NCBI GenBank assembly: GCA_946628745.1 | Contig: CAMOXA010000025.1 | Span: 1-14,031, forward strand | Length of the DNA: 14,031 nt | Source of the DNA: an uncultured Verrucomicrobiota bacterium | GTDB taxonomy: Bacteria; Verrucomicrobiota; Kiritimatiellia; RFP12; UBA1067 | Direction: 5' to 3' | Notes under the pieces: generated by a model | Told to the model about the DNA's origin: nothing | What the model saw: only the letters and a program-made list of their open reading frames with translations | Database searches by the model: none | Made by a program: the position numbers and the translations under genes | In this document: positions 6,759-13,730 of the stretch, piece after piece | Position numbering within the stretch: position 1 is the stretch's first letter | Layout: each line of letters begins with the position of its first letter

Positions 6759-8227
6759 TGCATCTAGGCTGGTCTTCCCGGACATATCCGCTGGACGCAG
6801 GCGATTTCGCCGGCGTCCCGGACTACGACGGACCGGAAATCCCCGAAGCCGATCTGCCTGACGACGAAGTCGTTCTGCTCATCAGGCCCGGCGCGCCTGA
6901 CGCGCTCGTGCGCGGCCGCGCCGTCGTCGCCGCAGCGGCCGGGGGGACCATAGATGTGAGAGTCGTCTTCGTGCCGTCGATCGCCGCTTGGAACCTGCCG
7001 TTCATTCTCGCGAGGTTTTTGCGCGACCGCCGCCGCTACGAAGGAACGGGCGTCTACCACATAGCCACGGAGGCCGTCCGCCAGATGGGGCTGGAGCGCG
7101 CGGTAAGGACGCTGGACGATCCGCAGAAACGCGGCAAGGTGGATCGCCTGGAGAAGATGCGAAAGCTCGAGCGCAGCCTGCGCGAAAAGGGATACGACGA
7201 CAGCCGGCCAATCAATGTCATGCTTTGCCGTTCGCGCGGCACCGAAGATTCGCTCCGCCAGGGGCACCATCGCATCAGCGCGTGCCTCGCGTGCGGAATC
7301 GAGAAAATGGCGATTCATTTTTCCGCGGCCGGGGCTCTGCCGCGCTGCATAGGGCGGCTCGTCGCCAAGCCTCCCGTGCGTGTGGACGTATTGCGCAGTT
7401 CGCTCGAGAGCCATCTCGGCATTCCCATAGGCAAGCTCGTCCCGGTCCCGGCCGCCGGTTCGCAGACGTGCTACATCGTGGTCCCCCAGCCCGGCGGCAG
7501 ATTCGTCCTGAAGCTCGCGGCCGAACGCGGCGAGGCGTTGGACGGCAGGCCCGTCGAGATTGGCGGCAGGTGTCTGAAGGCCGTCGAATACGGGCGCGGA
7601 CGCGGTCTTGGGTCGTCGCTTTCGCTCGCTGCCGGCGTGGCGCCCGCCATAATCGTGCCCTGTCTTGTCGCCGGCGCGCTCGCCATCGATGTCGCCGTGA
7701 TGAAAACGGCGTGCGGCGAGCGTTCTCTCGTAGCGTGGGTGCAGTTCGGCTGCGCCCTTGTTTCGTCGGTGCTGGTAGGCTTCGCCGCGGCGGGCGAGAA
7801 AAGGGGGCGGGCCGCTTTCGCCATGCTTTCGTCGCTTTTCATGTCGATGGCGATCTATGAACTTTTGCGTGACGTATACGATGTAATGCCGCGGTGGATA
7901 ACCGTCGCGGCGATCGCGGCCGCGCTCCTGCCGGGAGCCGTCCTCGCCGTGTCGTCCAGACGCTCGTTCGCGAACGGAATTCGCACGATACTCGCCTCGC
8001 CGAGTTTCCATGCGCTCCCGTTCGGTTTTGTCAGCATATGGGGCGTGTCGAAGATAATGGCCATAAGAGCCATCTGGGAGGCTCTGCCGCTCGGCTCCGA
8101 CGGCGTGCGCACCGTGAAGCATATTGTCGAGGAAGGCGTCGAGCTTTTCGGCTACGCCGTTATCTTTTGCTGGGCGCTGTCGTTTCTCTCGTCGCGCCTG
8201 GCCGCGTGGAGGAGGGCCAGGTTGTGA
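6758..8227 (+). CDS. Unrecognised protein: ParB/sulfiredoxin-like motif, possible kinase N-lobe segment, about six membrane helices
   Basis: I do not recognise this 489-residue protein as a whole. Residues 1-200 look soluble and contain RQGHHRISACLACGIEKM (167-184). This resembles the GxHR loop and following helix of ParB/sulfiredoxin-fold domains, a fold also used by free-serine kinases (SerK, SbnI). A Lys/Arg/Glu-rich helical stretch precedes it (123-145). Residues 212-255, ending in GGRFVLKLA, resemble the first strands of an APH kinase N-lobe with its ATP-site Lys, but no catalytic loop follows. From about 290 to 480 there are roughly six hydrophobic helices (about 291-313, 326-345, 352-372, 379-398, 420-440 and 461-479), so the C-terminal half sits in the membrane. 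Its ATG overlaps the previous stop by one base (TGATG) and its stop overlaps the next start (GTGA). It may handle phosphorylation or transport of an envelope precursor; that is a guess. Confidence 0.75.
   Translation: MHLGWSSRTYPLDAGDFAGVPDYDGPEIPEADLPDDEVVLLIRPGAPDALVRGRAVVAAAAGGTIDVRVVFVPSIAAWNLPFILARFLRDRRRYEGTGVYHIATEAVRQMGLERAVRTLDDPQKRGKVDRLEKMRKLERSLREKGYDDSRPINVMLCRSRGTEDSLRQGHHRISACLACGIEKMAIHFSAAGALPRCIGRLVAKPPVRVDVLRSSLESHLGIPIGKLVPVPAAGSQTCYIVVPQPGGRFVLKLAAERGEALDGRPVEIGGRCLKAVEYGRGRGLGSSLSLAAGVAPAIIVPCLVAGALAIDVAVMKTACGERSLVAWVQFGCALVSSVLVGFAAAGEKRGRAAFAMLSSLFMSMAIYELLRDVYDVMPRWITVAAIAAALLPGAVLAVSSRRSFANGIRTILASPSFHALPFGFVSIWGVSKIMAIRAIWEALPLGSDGVRTVKHIVEEGVELFGYAVIFCWALSFLSSRLAAWRRARL
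8208..8216 (+). promoter_or_regulatory. Strong Shine-Dalgarno site selecting a GTG start
   Basis: GGAGGAGGG lies 7 bases before GTG 8224, within the end of the membrane-protein gene. It decides for GTG 8224 as the start of the kinase-GT10 fusion. The upstream in-frame ATG at 7894 would read through the membrane region in another frame. Confidence 0.82.
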
Positions 8228-10155
8228 AGCGCGACTTTGAAATAGACGGGCTTCGCGCCGCCGTGGCAGCCGGATGGGGGGTCGTGGCGCCGTCGCTGAC
8301 GCCGCTGCCTGGGCACGCGCATTCGCTCAACTTCAAGGTCGAATCTCAGCATTCGGCGCCGTTTGCCGCCAAGTGCGTGCCGTCCGCCAGATTCGGTTAT
8401 CTGCGGCGGCTCGTGGCGCACATGAACTCGGTTCGCTCTCCAATCGCGGCATCGGCGCTTTTCGGCGGCAAGGTTCTCGATTTCCGGGGATGGAAGGTGC
8501 TCGCGATAAGGTGGATAGACGGCAGCTTGCGTTATCCGGACGACCTTTCAGACGCCGACATCGACGCATTCCTCTCGGCGCACTCCGCGTTTCTCGACGG
8601 ACTTGTCGACGATGGCGAGATACTGCCTGCGCGCGACCCGCTGGCCGCGAAGCGCTCGCTCGCCGGGCGATTCAAGACGGCCGGCGCGGCGTCGCTCTTG
8701 CGCGAGCTGAAGCTGATGGATGACGACGCGCTTCAGCTCGCGCCGGGCGAGTTGCGCATCATCCACGGCGATCTGCACTGGGAGAACTTTCGTTTCAAGG
8801 GCGGCGCCGTGAGCGGATTTCTCGACATAGAAGAACTCCGCTTCGGCACGCCGGCGGAAGATCTCGTGCGCTACATCGTATGCCGGGCCGAGCATCTGAG
8901 ATGGTTCGAGCTCGCGAAAACGCGGCGGCTTCTGGAGGTTTTCGCCCAGTTTGTACGCCGCACGCGCTATTCGAGGCGTGAATGGCTTTTTGCGGTGAAC
9001 GGATATCTTCTGCGAAAGCTCGAGAAGAAGGTCCGGTCTTCGCGAGTACCGTGGTACGTGCGGCTCAATCTGGCTTTCAGGTTCAGATTCTACCGCAAGT
9101 TGCGCGAGACGGTGCTGGCCGAAACCGAGCCGGTGCGCGACACAACCAGAACTGTCGTCAAGATTCTGGGCGGGACGGTAAAGCGGTTCGCCGGCGGCAG
9201 GCGTTTCGACTGGGGCGAGCGCTGGCGGTTTGTCTGCGATCCTGCCTGCCAGGACTACGACTGGCTTTGCGTCTACGATGAAATACCGAGAGACTGGCCG
9301 GAGCTCGAGAGGGGGGCGATGCGTCTAAACTGCCCCGCATCGAGAACCATCCTCGCGACACAGGAGCCAGTATCGGTCAAATTCTACAACCAGGCCTACG
9401 TTCGCCAGTTCGCGGTTTTGCTCACCAACCGGCCGCGTTCCGCCGAGAGGCATCCCGGCTACGTGAAGGGCGAGGGGTACATGGTTTGGTACACCGGCAG
9501 GAGCTTCGCCGAGGAGAGGGCGCACGAGCCGGGCGAGAAGACCAAGTTGGTCTCTGCGGTATGCTCGGCGAAGAGAATGCGCCACACGAAGCACGCCAGC
9601 CGCTTCAGGCTGATGAAGCTCGCGAGCCGCGAGCTGGAAGGCTTCGACTGGTATGGCAAGGGCGTGCGCCCTCTCGCGGCGAAATCGGACGCTCTCGATC
9701 CGTACAAGTATCATATCGCCTTTGAAAACCACATCGGCCCCGGGCACTGGACCGAAAAAATAGCGGATGCGCTTGTGGCGGGATGCCTGCCGTTCTATGC
9801 AGGCGATCCGGAGATATCGTCCGCGCTGCCGGCGGACTGTTACATCCCGATACCGCCCGACGACCCCGAGGCCGCGATTGCCGTCATTCGCAAGGCCGTG
9901 TCGGAAGGCGAGTGGGAGAAGCGCCGCGGCGCGATCGCCGAGGCGCGGCGCAGATTGCTTGAACGCTACAATCTTTTTGCACAAATCGCCGGCGCCATCG
10001 AATCGGCGCCGGAGAGCCGGGACGCTACGCCGGTCGTCCCTGGATGCATCGTATCGCGCCGCCGCACAAGGCTCGTGCCTTCGGCGGCCATTGCCGACAT
10101 GCTGCACCATCTGGCGAGGTTCGCCATGCCGGCAGGAAAGGATAACGGCCAATGA
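8224..10155 (+). CDS. Fusion of APH/choline-kinase-like domain with GT10 fucosyltransferase-type glycosyltransferase
   Basis: The protein has 643 residues and two catalytic halves. Residues about 1-300 form an APH-type phosphotransferase. The putative ATP-site lysine is Lys50 (FAAKC), the catalytic loop is HGDLHWENF (181-189, with Asp183 and Asn188), and the metal-binding Asp201 lies in FLDIEE, so the kinase looks active on a small molecule or sugar. Residues about 330-595 match family GT10 (alpha-1,3-fucosyltransferase type). YKYHIAFENHIGPGHWTEK (494-512) leads into IADALVAGCLPFYAG (513-527), the signature nucleotide-sugar site. The linker (about 270-330) is basic and helical. A tail after 595 is unassigned. 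I see no signal peptide, so it should be cytoplasmic. It likely adds fucose or a related sugar to a surface glycan and phosphorylates a precursor or product. The start overlaps the preceding stop (GTGA). Antibiotic resistance is unlikely in this context. Confidence 0.88.
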   Translation: MKRDFEIDGLRAAVAAGWGVVAPSLTPLPGHAHSLNFKVESQHSAPFAAKCVPSARFGYLRRLVAHMNSVRSPIAASALFGGKVLDFRGWKVLAIRWIDGSLRYPDDLSDADIDAFLSAHSAFLDGLVDDGEILPARDPLAAKRSLAGRFKTAGAASLLRELKLMDDDALQLAPGELRIIHGDLHWENFRFKGGAVSGFLDIEELRFGTPAEDLVRYIVCRAEHLRWFELAKTRRLLEVFAQFVRRTRYSRREWLFAVNGYLLRKLEKKVRSSRVPWYVRLNLAFRFRFYRKLRETVLAETEPVRDTTRTVVKILGGTVKRFAGGRRFDWGERWRFVCDPACQDYDWLCVYDEIPRDWPELERGAMRLNCPASRTILATQEPVSVKFYNQAYVRQFAVLLTNRPRSAERHPGYVKGEGYMVWYTGRSFAEERAHEPGEKTKLVSAVCSAKRMRHTKHASRFRLMKLASRELEGFDWYGKGVRPLAAKSDALDPYKYHIAFENHIGPGHWTEKIADALVAGCLPFYAGDPEISSALPADCYIPIPPDDPEAAIAVIRKAVSEGEWEKRRGAIAEARRRLLERYNLFAQIAGAIESAPESRDATPVVPGCIVSRRRTRLVPSAAIADMLHHLARFAMPAGKDNGQ

Positions 10156-10937
10156 ATCGCACTGTTAATGTAATCTGCCTCAAATGGGGCGACAGGTATC
10201 CGGCGTTCTACGTAAACCGGCTGTACGACGGCGTGCGCCGCAACATGAGCCGTCCGTTCCGGTTCGTCTGCTTCACGAATGAGCCGGAAGGCCTGTCGGA
10301 CGGCGTCGAGGCGTTGCCCGTGCCGCCGCCGCCCGAAGGTCTCGCCGGCCACAAGTGGCCGACTGTGTACACCAAGCTCGCGCTTTTCAAGGACGGGTGC
10401 GGAGGGCTTTCGGGGCCTACGCTTTTTCTCGACATCGACCAGATAATAGTCGGCGGAATGGACCGCTTTTTCGACTACAAGCCCGGTGAATTCTGCATCA
10501 TACACAACTGGGTCGAACGCCGCAAGCAGATATTCCGCGGCAGACCGCCGGTCGGCAACTCTTCGTGCTTTCGCTTCGACGCCGGGCGCATGAACCGCGT
10601 CTGGGAAAAATTCCGCGACAACCTCGATCTCGCCTACGACAAGAAGCGCTTCGTGACCGAACAGGCGTTCATGACATGGGCGGTCGGTCTCGAGAACGTC
10701 AACTGGTGGCCGGAGGATTGGGTCGTTTCATTCAAGCGCACGTGCCACAGGATATTCCCGGCGAATCTCCTGCTGCCGCCGAAAAAGCCCGTCGGCGCGT
10801 CTATACTGTGCTTTCACGGCGATCCTAGTCCGATTGAAGCCATCGGCGGATTTCGCGAACACAAAGGCAGACGCGTTTCGATACACCAACGCACTCTGCC
10901 CGCGCCTTGGATCGCGGATCTGTGGGAGGGTAAATGA
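10152..10937 (+). CDS. GT-A fold glycosyltransferase with DxD motif
   Basis: This 261-residue cytoplasmic protein is a likely nucleotide-sugar-dependent glycosyltransferase. The N-terminal strand MNRTVNVICLKWGDRYPAFY is followed by FRFVCFTNEP (36-45). The metal/nucleotide-binding DID is in TLFLDIDQIIVGGMD (90-104). Further on are SSCFRFDAG (137-145), an acceptor-site TEQAF (169-173) and CFHGDPSP (220-227), whose His resembles the late His of GT8-like enzymes. The overall order resembles GT8-related, small GT-A transferases, but I cannot assign donor or acceptor. The ATG overlaps the previous stop (ATGA); only a weak AGGA at 10134-10137 serves as ribosome site, so it may depend on coupling to the GT10 fusion upstream. 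Confidence 0.83.
   Translation: MNRTVNVICLKWGDRYPAFYVNRLYDGVRRNMSRPFRFVCFTNEPEGLSDGVEALPVPPPPEGLAGHKWPTVYTKLALFKDGCGGLSGPTLFLDIDQIIVGGMDRFFDYKPGEFCIIHNWVERRKQIFRGRPPVGNSSCFRFDAGRMNRVWEKFRDNLDLAYDKKRFVTEQAFMTWAVGLENVNWWPEDWVVSFKRTCHRIFPANLLLPPKKPVGASILCFHGDPSPIEAIGGFREHKGRRVSIHQRTLPAPWIADLWEGK
10924..10930 (+). promoter_or_regulatory. Shine-Dalgarno site close to the start of the second kinase-like gene
   Basis: GGGAGGG lies only 3 bases before ATG 10934 (the GGAGG core is 4 bases away), which is shorter than usual. With the ATGA overlap it points to re-initiation by ribosomes finishing the glycosyltransferase gene. Confidence 0.6.
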
Positions 10938-12274
10938 CGGAACCGGAGCTGCATCTTTTCGTCATCTGGCCGAAGGCGCGTTTCGCCGAGTCGCGCATCA
11001 TGGCCGATCTTGCCCGCGAGACCGATGTTCTGTGGTCCGGCGAAATGCGCTTCGATTGCGACATGGCTCTCGCGTACCGCAGGTTCTACGGCACGAGCCT
11101 GCCGGACGAGCGCCGGAAGGTCGCGAACTGCGGCGCGGGCGCCTTTCGCGTGGTTGTCGTCCGCGACTGCAAACCGGCCTACGACACGGTCGACGCAGGC
11201 GGCGTCGCGCCGGTTTGGTGCAACGTCAGAATGCTCGCCCTCAAAACCCGCTATCGCGAGTGGGCCGGCCGCAAGCACCGAGTGCACGGCACGGTAAAGC
11301 CCGCCGAATTCGCGCGCGACGTTCTCATGCTTACGGGGCGTACGGCGGACGATTGGCGGGACGGAGTCCCCGCGGGCGCACTCGCGCCGCGGCTCCCGGA
11401 CGGATGGCAGGCGATAAGCGCAGCCGGTCCGTTCGAACGCGGCGAGGCGGTTCCGTTCTGGGGCGAAACGTCGGCCGCGCTCGCGGAACCCGAGCTGTTC
11501 TTGGAGAACAAATACATAAACGACGCTTTTTGCAAAGGTTTGTTCAACGGACGCCCCGCGATTGAAAAACTGTCGTCCAAGGCCGTGTGGTCGATATGGA
11601 ACGAGTATCGCACCGCCTCGCGCATGTATGCCGAGGCGCCGCAGGTCGTGCCATGTCCGTTCGCATGGCGGTACGCCGGCGACGGATCTTCCGCGCGGAT
11701 TGTTTCGGAGCGCGTCCCCGGGCCCTCTCTCGCCGAGCTGATGAAGCGCGGACTTTCCGCCGCCGAGGCGGACGGCTTCGCGGCGGACTTTCTCGTTCTC
11801 GCGGACGCTCTTGAAAAGACGGGCATAGTCCATCGGGATCTTTTCGCCGACAATTTTCTTCTCGGGGACGACGGCCACCTCAAAGCGATCGACTGGCAGC
11901 TGGCCATCGACCGGCGCGCGTACCGCGAAGACCCGTGGGTCGCCCGCAACTGGAAGTTCCGCTATGTCGTTTTCGGCGTGAACCGCGAGCTGGGGCTTGG
12001 CGTCTGGAACGATTTCCACGCCATGGTCAAACTGCTCGATGAATTCCCGCAGACGGCCGCGGTGTCTGCCGCCCGCCAGAATCTCGCCGCGCGGATGCCT
12101 CGCATGGCTTTCGCGTCGCCGCCCGACCGCGCGACGCGGGTGAAACTGTGGCTCTATGCCGTTTCGCTCAGGTTGCAGATGATGCTGAGGGGGCGAGGCC
12201 ACCGCAAATATCCGCAGCTTGAACGTCGCTGGCGAACAGTGAAGTGCAAGTGGCAGGACACGAAAGGATACTGA
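10934..12274 (+). CDS. Two-domain protein: unnamed capsule-locus-type N-terminal domain plus kinase-like C-terminal domain
   Basis: The protein has 446 residues. Residues about 1-140 (ELHLFVIWPKARFAESRIM; AYRRFYG; NCGAGAFRVVVVRD; KTRYREWAGRKHRVHGT) resemble an uncharacterised domain that I associate with capsule-type loci, but I cannot name a function. Conserved-looking Cys66, Asp78, Lys104 and His118 could be tested as active-site residues. Residues about 185-330 are kinase-like. RIVSERVPGPSLAEL (255-269) looks like the hinge, and HRDLFADN (300-307) supplies the catalytic Asp302 and Asn307. KAIDWQ (317-322) supplies the metal-binding Asp320. An N-lobe Lys-Glu pair probably lies around 206-223. 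The C-terminal 40 residues are strongly basic, which suggests membrane or polyanion contact. It sits four bases before the MBOAT gene. Phosphorylation of a glycan intermediate is the likely role. Confidence 0.8.
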   Translation: MTEPELHLFVIWPKARFAESRIMADLARETDVLWSGEMRFDCDMALAYRRFYGTSLPDERRKVANCGAGAFRVVVVRDCKPAYDTVDAGGVAPVWCNVRMLALKTRYREWAGRKHRVHGTVKPAEFARDVLMLTGRTADDWRDGVPAGALAPRLPDGWQAISAAGPFERGEAVPFWGETSAALAEPELFLENKYINDAFCKGLFNGRPAIEKLSSKAVWSIWNEYRTASRMYAEAPQVVPCPFAWRYAGDGSSARIVSERVPGPSLAELMKRGLSAAEADGFAADFLVLADALEKTGIVHRDLFADNFLLGDDGHLKAIDWQLAIDRRAYREDPWVARNWKFRYVVFGVNRELGLGVWNDFHAMVKLLDEFPQTAAVSAARQNLAARMPRMAFASPPDRATRVKLWLYAVSLRLQMMLRGRGHRKYPQLERRWRTVKCKWQDTKGY

Positions 12275-12278
12275 AAAC

Positions 12279-13721
12279 ATGCTTTTCAACAGTTTCGAAT
12301 TTCTGGTGTTTCTTCCGGCGGTGTTCGCCCTGTACTGGCTGGCGAGGCCGAGCGTCCGTCTGCAGAATCTGATCGTGGTCGCCGCCAGCTACGTCTTCTA
12401 CGGATGGTGGGACTGGCGCTTTCTCACGCTGATCGCCTTTACGAGCGCGTGGAGCCATCTGGCAGGATGCGTCGAACTGCGGCGCATCGACAAGGGTCTC
12501 GCCGCCTCGAAGGCGCTTCTCGCGGCGAGCTGCATCGTCAATCTCGGCATACTCGGCGCTTTCAAGTATTTCGACTTCTTCGCGGCGGAGGCCGCCGCGC
12601 TGCTCGCGGCTCTCGGCTTCGAGGCCCATCCGCCGACGCTTCGCGTCGTGCTGCCCGTCGGCGTGTCGTTTTACACCTTCCAGGCGCTGAGCTACACGAT
12701 CGACGTCTACAAGCGCAAGATACGCCCAGTAAAAGATCCTGTGGCGTTCTTCGCCTACATAAGCTTCTTCCCGCAACTGGTCGCGGGGCCGATAGAGCGC
12801 GCGACAAACCTCCTGCCGCAGTTCACCGCACCGCGCCGGTTCGATTATGCCGATGCCGTGTCGGGATGCCGCCAGGCTCTTTGGGGATTCTTCAAAAAAT
12901 GCGTTGTCGCCGACAATTGCGCGGTGGTCGCCAACACTCTTCTGAACCAGCCGGACCAGTCGAACGGCGCGGCAGTCTGGCTCGGCGCCGTCGCGTTCGC
13001 CTTTCAGATATACGGCGACTTCTCGGGATATTCGGACATAGCGATCGGCGTTTCGCGGCTCTTCGGCATCAGGCTCATGCAAAACTTCGCTTTCCCGTAT
13101 TTCGCGCGCGACGTCGCCGAATTCTGGCGCAGATGGCACATCTCGCTGACGACCTGGTTTCGCGACTATGTATACATACCGCTCGGCGGCAGCCGGTGCG
13201 GCAAGTTGAGGCAGGTTCGCAACACGTTCGTCATCTTTCTCGTAAGCGGCTTGTGGCACGGCGCGAACTGGACGTTCCTCGCGTGGGGCGCCTTTCACGC
13301 GATTTTGTTCGTCCCGCTTCTTCTCGTGGGACGCAACCGCGACCACGTCGGCGCGACGGCCGATTCCCGCGCGCTGCCGGGCTTGCGCGAGCTTCGCCAG
13401 ATGCTCGTCACGTTCCTGCTGGTCCTCGGCGGGTGGGTGCTCTTTCGCGCCGGCTCCATCGCAGAGGCCGGCCGGTGGTTCGCCGCAATGGCCGACCCGC
13501 GTTCGTTCTCGGCGCTGCGCGCCTTGCCGCGCGAGACGGCGGTCGGTTTCGCGGCCGTCGTGCTGATGCTTGCGGTCGAGTGGCTGAACCGCCGCGAAAA
13601 GTGGGGCTTCGCGCGTCTGCCCGCCGCCGCGCCGCTGCGATGGCTGGTCTACTATGTGATGCTATGGCTCGCGATTTTCTTCGCGCCGGGCAGCCAGAGT
13701 TTTGTCTACTTCCAGTTCTAA
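12279..13721 (+). CDS. MBOAT family membrane-bound O-acyltransferase (AlgI/DltB type)
   Basis: This 480-residue polytopic inner-membrane protein moves acyl groups across the membrane to a glycan or similar acceptor. The start MLFNSFEFLVFLPAVFALYW is typical of AlgI-like proteins. LPVGVSFYTFQALSYTIDVY (125-144), SFFPQLVAGPIER (162-174) and YGDFSGYSDIAIG (245-257) are all family blocks. FWRRWHISLTTWFRDYVYIP (282-301) carries His287, and SGLWHGANWTF (323-333) carries the presumed catalytic His327. Length and order are normal and nothing is missing. AAGGA at 12264-12268 precedes the ATG by 10 bases. The SGNH partner gene starts 9 bases after its stop, the same arrangement as algI with algJ and dltB with dltD. 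The acyl group could be acetyl or a longer chain; sequence alone does not say. Confidence 0.95.
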   Translation: MLFNSFEFLVFLPAVFALYWLARPSVRLQNLIVVAASYVFYGWWDWRFLTLIAFTSAWSHLAGCVELRRIDKGLAASKALLAASCIVNLGILGAFKYFDFFAAEAAALLAALGFEAHPPTLRVVLPVGVSFYTFQALSYTIDVYKRKIRPVKDPVAFFAYISFFPQLVAGPIERATNLLPQFTAPRRFDYADAVSGCRQALWGFFKKCVVADNCAVVANTLLNQPDQSNGAAVWLGAVAFAFQIYGDFSGYSDIAIGVSRLFGIRLMQNFAFPYFARDVAEFWRRWHISLTTWFRDYVYIPLGGSRCGKLRQVRNTFVIFLVSGLWHGANWTFLAWGAFHAILFVPLLLVGRNRDHVGATADSRALPGLRELRQMLVTFLLVLGGWVLFRAGSIAEAGRWFAAMADPRSFSALRALPRETAVGFAAVVLMLAVEWLNRREKWGFARLPAAAPLRWLVYYVMLWLAIFFAPGSQSFVYFQF

Positions 13722-13725
13722 GGAG
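13721..13725 (+). promoter_or_regulatory. Shine-Dalgarno site for the SGNH-like gene
   Basis: AGGAG begins on the last base of the MBOAT stop codon and ends 5 bases before GTG 13731. It favours this GTG over the in-frame ATG at 13755, which has no such site and would remove the basic residues before the membrane helix. Confidence 0.75.
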
Positions 13726-13730
13726 ACGTC

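Noticed and set aside
7259..7312. Plasmid or chromosome partitioning function from the ParB-like motif.
   Set aside because: No parA, no parS-like repeats and no DNA-binding domain are present, and the protein is membrane-anchored within a biosynthetic operon.
7391..8790. One kinase split between the membrane protein and the GT10 fusion.
   Set aside because: The fusion has its own N-lobe, including a candidate ATP-site Lys at residue 50, and about 190 residues of membrane helices separate the two parts.
8224..9123. Aminoglycoside resistance gene.
   Set aside because: The APH fold is shared by sugar, choline and LPS kinases. Fusion to a GT10 domain and the glycan-gene context point to envelope synthesis.
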